64,000 nucleotides of DNA from Culex pipiens pallens (Eukaryota; Arthropoda; Insecta; Diptera; Culicidae): assembly GCF_016801865.2 (NCBI RefSeq), contig NC_068939.1, forward strand, positions 2,604,001-2,668,000. Reading direction: 5' to 3'. This document shows, piece by piece, positions 58,224-64,000 of the stretch. Numbering within the stretch: position 1 is the first letter of the stretch; each line of letters starts with the position of its first letter. The translations under genes were made by a program, and so were the position numbers. Below the pieces are notes generated by a model. It worked only from the letters and a program-made list of their open reading frames with translations. It was not told the origin of the DNA and did no database searches.

Positions 58224-59644
58224 TATTCAACTGGAATTGTTTAATTTAAATCAACCGAAAGAAATTATTTTCGAATCAGTTCAACCAGTTTTATGCCATT
58301 CCCAAACCGGTAAAAATTTCAATTTCAAAGCGTAATCAATTCCACCCGAGTTGCTGCAATTTGTAAGCCGCGATATCGCGCGGGCCGCGAGATTGCTCCG
58401 ATAATTAAAAGTGCATCCAATCTGGGCAATAACTCTTATTCCGTCATGCTAATGAAATGTAAATCGACGACCTATCGCGAATGGAAACCGCCACCGCGCG
58501 AGCGGTTTCAACAAAGTTGTCATCAATATTCGACATCAATCAGAACGGAAGCTTGGCGACAGACTCAGGCTATCGTTTTGCACGAACTAGGTACTAGCTA
58601 TACTCATCGCTGCCGGCACACCGTTAGAGTGTTGACACAAAGTCGTGTTCTACCAGCGATAGTAGTTGTTCCCCCCCGGAGTGTAATTATCATCGACAGC
58701 GAACTTCATCGCGCGCGATTGACAGTGGAACAAGTTGTAGGAATGAAGTTTATATTGGATTTCTTGGGAGCGAGATTTATTTCTCCAGGTGGTAAACCGC
58801 TGATTTGAATCCCAGGAGTGTCATTCCAAAGATTGCGAGTGGAAACCGTAATTCGTGGAAAGTAACTTTAAATTGTCTTGTTTAAAGTTGGTAGCGGAAT
58901 TGAGGTCAGCTCGACGTGGTAATATCCTTCGCTGTCACTTGGTAGAGAAAATCATTTCTTTACAGACTCCTTCTGTATCAGACGTTGTCCCTTGCACTCG
59001 GAAGCAATTTATTCCGGAGCAAACTATAAACAGCCGGAGGGTCCACGAGGTTGCTGTTGTTGTTGTGGGGGTATTATCTTGTACGATGTTATGTGTCTAT
59101 TTCGTTCTTCTTGACTAACACACACGTGAACATGTCTACACACACGTGGTACAGCGTGTAATTCCCTTTTGTTATCTGATGCAACGCGCGTGCCCAGCAT
59201 CTCGAAACGGAGATGATGCTCCACAAATGGCTTCATCTAATAACGAACGGAGGAAATAAGATGTCTTTAAAAGGCTCGGCATCGCACTTTTCATTTGGAT
59301 AAATGTCGAAATAGTTTGTTCTGGACTCCCCACGAAATTTGCAGTTTTATTTGCTGTAAGAGAAATTATTGTCTTGAAGTCATGTGTTGATTAAGCTGAA
59401 ACAACCTTAACCTCACTTCTAGTTGTCAAAAACCAATTCATTTTTTTTAAGTTCTGGAAAAAGAACTCTTATAAATTAACTAAAAAATAAATTTCTAAAT
59501 CATGTAGAACCATTAAAACGCGTCATATTTTTAAAATTTCAAACAGATTTCTTAAATACTAACACTTATAAGTTCAATCAATTTCCTTTCTTAATTATAT
59601 GCTTTATATTTATAAAATAATGTTTTTTTTTGCAATTCCGAATT
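58224..59644. other. Noncoding stretch
   Basis: The frames 58446-58808 and 58855-59118 have no recognisable domain. No repeat structure was recognised. Confidence 0.4.
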
Positions 59645-59780
59645 TCGGAACAAGTGCTGAAAAGTTCAACTTATCAGAATCGTTTCAGAGTTGAAAATTA
59701 GAACTTTTCAGCATTTTTTATTTGAAAATTGTTACTATTCGATTCTGGTATTTTTGGTACAGAAAAATAGGCTATTATTT
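59645..59780. repeat. Dispersed repeat, partner of 40555-40680
   Basis: It contains GTGCTGAAAAGTTCAACTTATC, GAACTTTTCAGCATTTTTTA and TTTTTGGTACAGAAAAATAG, in the same order as the copy near 40.6 kb. The first hairpin is degraded by a mismatch (CTTATC for CTTTTC). Confidence 0.55.
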
Positions 59781-60546
59781 GTTAGGAATATTTCATTTAT
59801 TTGATTCAACTAATTTCAAATAACACAACAAAATTAAAAACATTTTAAATAATCCACAAATTTATCAAACTTATCTTTTAGGCAAACTAAACAAACATTT
59901 TAGTCAGGAAGAAAATGTATCTTTCGATTGTTGGATTTGCCTTGGACAGACTCTCCGTGTAGTGTAGATATTTCAAGACCTGTTTGATTTTTGTGACCTG
60001 GAAATACTGTACAAATCAGTTAAAAGGCAAAATTTCAAAGTTGTGCTCGTTTTCGAATTTTACTAGTAATTTTGAAATCATCCGAACATTCTTTCGAAAA
60101 TATCATAGAATTTCAAGAATTTGGAATTTTGAAACAATCGAAATCGGATCATTAGTTTTTGAAATAGAAAAACACTTTTTTCAGATTTTTTATCTTTTAT
60201 TGGGCTGTATCTTAGAGACAAGAAGACCAATTTTCAATATTTCTTATAAGATTTATAGTTCATTTCGATATCTTTTTAAAAAATTGGTCAGTCAAGGGCA
60301 TTGTTAGAAAAACACATTTTTTTCTTGATTCGATGATAGAAAATAGTAGCTCATCCAACTCATAGGATAAATACGATTTCTAGGCAACTTAGACTTAGAC
60401 AATCATCACATCACATAAAACATTTAAGAATAAAATCTTGAAAAAAATAACCAAATATGTTCAAAATGATTTACAGATCATCACAAAAAACAGTTTTTTT
60501 GTTCAATGGCAGTAGAGAGTTAACTTTTTTTTTAAATCGATGCTTC

Positions 60547-60604
60547 TGTGCTCTCTTGTACTAACTAGATACAAATTCCAGCTAGCTTAGTACAAGAGAG
60601 CACA
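60547..60604. other. 58-bp near-perfect hairpin
   Basis: TGTGCTCTCTTGTACTAACTAG and CTAGCTTAGTACAAGAGAGCAC(A) are inverted copies with one bulged base and a loop of about 13 nt. The size is within the precursor-microRNA range, but the arms are almost perfect, which fits a tiny foldback element as well. Confidence 0.6.
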
Positions 60605-60706
60605 AAGGTATCTAAATATTGTAGATCGTTAAGAATGAGATAAACTTTTGTGTTCCGACCTGACCATTCTCTCAATCATCCTAGCATAGCTTCTCCTCAC
60701 TCGTAT

Positions 60707-60861
60707 GGGTTTGTTCAAATATTACGTCCAGAGATTTTAGGGATTTCAGACCCCCCCCCTCCCCCCTGTCACGCACTTTTCCTATACCTTTAACATGGGC
60801 TGTCACAAACCTCAGACCCCCCCCCTCCCCCTATTCATGGACGTAATTTTTGAACGAACCC
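60707..60861. mobile_element. 155-bp MITE with C-rich core
   Basis: The left end GGGTTTGTTCAAATATTACG then TCCA and the right end read in reverse, GGGTTCGTTCAAAAATTACG then TCCA, match at 22 of 24. TAT flanks both ends as a possible target-site duplication. The core has two direct copies of a CAGACCCCCCCCCTCCCCC-like tract. Confidence 0.75.
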
Positions 60862-63343
60862 TATGCGCTCACATCGATTCGTTCCGCACAATCGGAATAA
60901 GACAACAGAGACACCATTAGAAGGAACGAGAGAGGGAACCGTGTGACTCCGACGAAACTAGGTTCGAACGGAACGCAAAAGAACGCGCTTGGTGGGTGCG
61001 ATAGATGCGGCATAATTTATATGTTTTATCGTTTCAATTATCGATATTATTTATAATATGGGCCGTGTTTACACTAAACAATGTGGTTAGGCTTCGTGGC
61101 TGCTGCATGTGCAGCGTGGTCGTCTGGCATCAACACGAAGATGAACTACAACCGAAACGAAAGACAGGCAAACAAGACTATATATTAGACAATTATGGTA
61201 GTTAAAGTATTGTTAATTCTAGTGTCGCTCGTTACATCACACCACTCACTAAACATTACAATAAAATTGCGCACAGCGCGCGAGCAACTCAACCACCTTA
61301 ACGACATCTATTAGCCGACGAGTTGGACGTGCGGAGTAGTTTTTATTTTAAAACGTGTCTGGGGCGCAGCAAGATTGTTGCAGTGATTGTTGTGTTCAGC
61401 TCATGTGATCGTGGTCGAACTAAATCGTCGTATTAGTTCACCATATGCCTCGCAGTCTGCTGCCACAGTAACACACTTTGGTCGCGCGGCAGTTCGTATG
61501 CACCGATCACGGCAGAAATACAAACAGAAACATCAATCATGTGGCAAATTGCCACCGTCATTAACGTCATTGTTATCGTTGTCATTCGGTGATTACGTTT
61601 CAATTTTCCGCACCAATCGCAAGCGCTCCCCGGTCTCGGTCAAAATTGTATTATTTGCCGTTCGACAAATTTGTTTCCAACCGGTCTTCGGATGCTTCGT
61701 TCCGCCAGTCAATGAACTGAAAAGAGTACACACATACGCGCTGTTGTGTTTTATCTGATAAGAGATACATATCTAATCGGTGCGGTTTGTTTCCATTTCT
61801 ATTTAAACATCCTCTCGTCGCACAAACACACAACCTTTCGAAATGCCCTTTTTCGGTCTCCACCAACAGGATGAATCACTCCGAAGGGCACCTTTCTTCC
61901 ACGTGGACGAGATAACAGACATTCCACGCCCGTAATCGGAGACGACCACCCTTTCGAGAGCGAAGCATCGACACTCAGTCTCGTGGTCTAGCGCGGCAGA
62001 AGCAGCTTCATCATCAGTACAGTTTATTACACACTCGAATGTTTACGCTCGAGGAGAGCTCATCGACAACAACAAACAGAGAGATTGGGCGAGAGCCCAG
62101 CTAGAATGCCACTTTTATGAGCACACAGCTGATGCGATGCGGTTAGTGTACCTCCTCGTATAGCAGAGAACAAGGTGTTGAAAGAATAATTTGGGAACGA
62201 AACCAGCAGCAGCAGTGGCTTGTCGGTGAAAGGTTGAATGAACTTCTATGCGTACACAGCATCCAGCAATCCAACAGGGCCTGCTGTCGAGCATTGTTAA
62301 TGTACATATGTTTTGCTGGGTGGTATCTCAAATATTTGGCTATGGCATTCCGTCTTTTTTACCCGCGGGGGAGATCGTAAATGTTTGGAAGGATTTGGAC
62401 AGATTATCACCTCGTTTGAGGAAGATTCATTGTCTCAAGTGGGGCGAGATTTATTTGATTTGAGCGTCAACAGATAACGAAGAACTTCAACGAAACTCTG
62501 TGAACATTCGAGGTGCTAATCTAGTTCAATAACAGGTGATTCCAACGACCCCTAACGACTCTATTCATCTCTTAGAATCACACAGTTATGAGAAGCCCCC
62601 AAATCCCCAATAACCAGAACCGTCTAATTTTAATTCTTTCACCTCACCCAATCCTGCCACGAAATGCTCAATTTCCCAACTCGTTCCGTATATTAGTCGC
62701 GCAGCCCGTATACGAAAGCAAGACGTTTGAAGCCAAACCGGCAGCCGAACCGGAATATGAAATGAGACAGGTCCCAATTTATCATCGCAGGCCGTTTTTT
62801 GTGTAGCAGCAGCTCCCAGCCCGAAGCCGAAACAAGTTGCCGCTGCTGATCCTACCGAAAAAGTTTTAAATCTTTCAAAGTTTCCGAATAGGTACGAAAC
62901 TACTTCTGTGTATAGCCAGGAAAACACCATTTTGGTGGGGCAGGTTAAACACATATATAGAGCCGTAAAGCTCGAAAAGCTCGCTCGTGCGGATGATGCT
63001 CGCGCGGGAGAATTAAGATAAAACGAAGAAAGTGGAGCCCCCTTTTTCGGCGGTGGGGGCCAGGCCACCCACCCCGGGAACCGTGAACTGTCGAACTTTT
63101 AAGCTGTCGTAATTAATACAAATGGCCGTATCCAATCCCGAATCAAGCGCCGCCGCCGCTAGCCGGGAGGGGATCGGGTGAAGTGGGTGAGGTGTTTTAA
63201 AAGTTTGGTTATTTCAGGAGGCCAATGAGAAACTTTTAGGTGGAATCACCAAATGAATGATACTACACATAAAATTAATGAAAACTTTAAGTAACCATAA
63301 CTCAGTTGTTGATTTTGCATGCAAATATAAAAATCATTTTGCG
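60862..63343. other. Noncoding stretch
   Basis: The frames 61387-61758, 62586-63068 (minus) and 62588-62806 have no recognisable domain. CTCAGTCT and TCATCAGT initiator-like phrases near 61976 and 62012 have no associated gene. Confidence 0.4.
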
Positions 63344-63427
63344 TAATCCTGAATTGTGTTCATGAATTTGAGAACCACGATAGAATTTATTATTGGTTCT
63401 TAAATTCATAAACACAACTCACGATTT
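63344..63427. other. 84-bp foldback hairpin
   Basis: GAATTGTGTTCATGAATTTG then AGAACCA (63351-63377) pairs with TGGTTCTTAAATTCATAAAC then ACAACTC (63394-63420) at 24 of 27 positions. Pairing extends weakly outward. The loop is about 16 nt. Confidence 0.55.
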
Positions 63428-63903
63428 CCAGAATTGACTTTTTTCGTGTGGTTCAGTCATAGTTTTGTCAAGCAATGTTTTTTCCTAAAGTATTAATCGA
63501 ATATTTATGTTACATTTTCATAAACAAAAAAAAAGACAATTATATTCTCACATCTTTAAAATTTCTCTAGTATGTCTATCTTTGGATTTGGAAGCATTGT
63601 TTTGAAAATTTTGAAACAAAAAGTATCACAAACAATTCACTTTATACATTACACAAATTGTTTTATACAATCATGCTACTGGCAAAATATCAATGAATAC
63701 ATGGCAATATTTGTTTCTTAATGATTTAAAGCTTTTCCCCAAATTCAAAATTTGTTAAAAGTTTCAAAACCCCTTTTTTGATAAAGGCTGAAATAAACGT
63801 CAATTAGCATTATTTTTTAAAAGCAATAATCAGAATTGCCCCTTGATTATTTGAGGGATTTCAAGGGGAATTTTGTTGTGGCCTAAGAAAATGTCATTGA
63901 TTA

Positions 63904-64000
63904 GGGAGCGTTCTTTTTTTACGTAACGCAGTTGGGGTGAGGGGGGAGGGTTCCAAATATCCCGTTTTTTTAACGCTAATTTAATAAAGTTCCCATTTTC
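63904..64000. mobile_element. Partial MITE, TIR GGGAGCGTTCTT, cut by the window edge
   Basis: GGGAGCGTTCTTTTTTTACG then TAACGCAGTTGGGGTGAGGGG matches the left terminus and G-rich interior of the element at 31328-31484. The right end lies beyond the window. Confidence 0.6.

Noticed and set aside
62586..63068. 160-codon minus frame, considered as the signal-peptide exon of the glypican
   Set aside because: It has no signal peptide at the ATG and no C-x-x-V-x-x-x-F motif, and it is low-complexity in parts.

Overview
The window looks like a euchromatic stretch of a culicine mosquito genome, most likely Culex (inference). It has spliced genes with long introns, an insect glypican, a tRNA-derived SINE, a Jockey-type LINE and many MITE-like foldback elements. 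Nothing bacterial (operon, CRISPR) or viral was recognised. Only two host genes and one transposon gene can be supported. Most other long open frames are chance frames or products of tandem repeats.

Minus strand: three consecutive exons (13953-14096, 4276-4813, 4029-4215) encode the N-terminal cysteine-rich core of a Dally-type glypican, a cell-surface heparan-sulfate proteoglycan core protein. The phases agree across a 9.1-kb and a 60-bp intron. The 3' end of the gene lies left of the window. The signal-peptide exon was not found, so most of 14.1-64 kb may be its first intron (inference). A 40-nt microexon candidate at 38410-38449 has strong splice signals and a compatible phase, but remains unproven.

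Plus strand: a short single-exon BTB/POZ gene lies at 57787-58215. A 1.77-kb LINE-derived element (53921-55687) has perfect 11-bp target-site duplications. It carries an intact gag-like ORF1 with three zinc knuckles but no reverse-transcriptase ORF. This half-LINE is the most interesting object in the window.

Repeat landscape: 0.2-1.9 kb is a foldback element with TTTCGCCGAA-rich inverted ends around a 120-bp tandem array. 2.5-3.7 kb is a two-copy ~560-bp tandem duplication. 6.0-7.3 kb is a 9-bp minisatellite that passes into an 8-bp one. Four copies of one foldback MITE family occur at 13.2, 21.1, 23.6 and 55.8 kb. A TA-flanked element at 45.5-46.7 kb contains a second MITE inside it. Several smaller inverted-repeat elements are scattered through the rest. 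The remaining sequence is noncoding as far as I can see.
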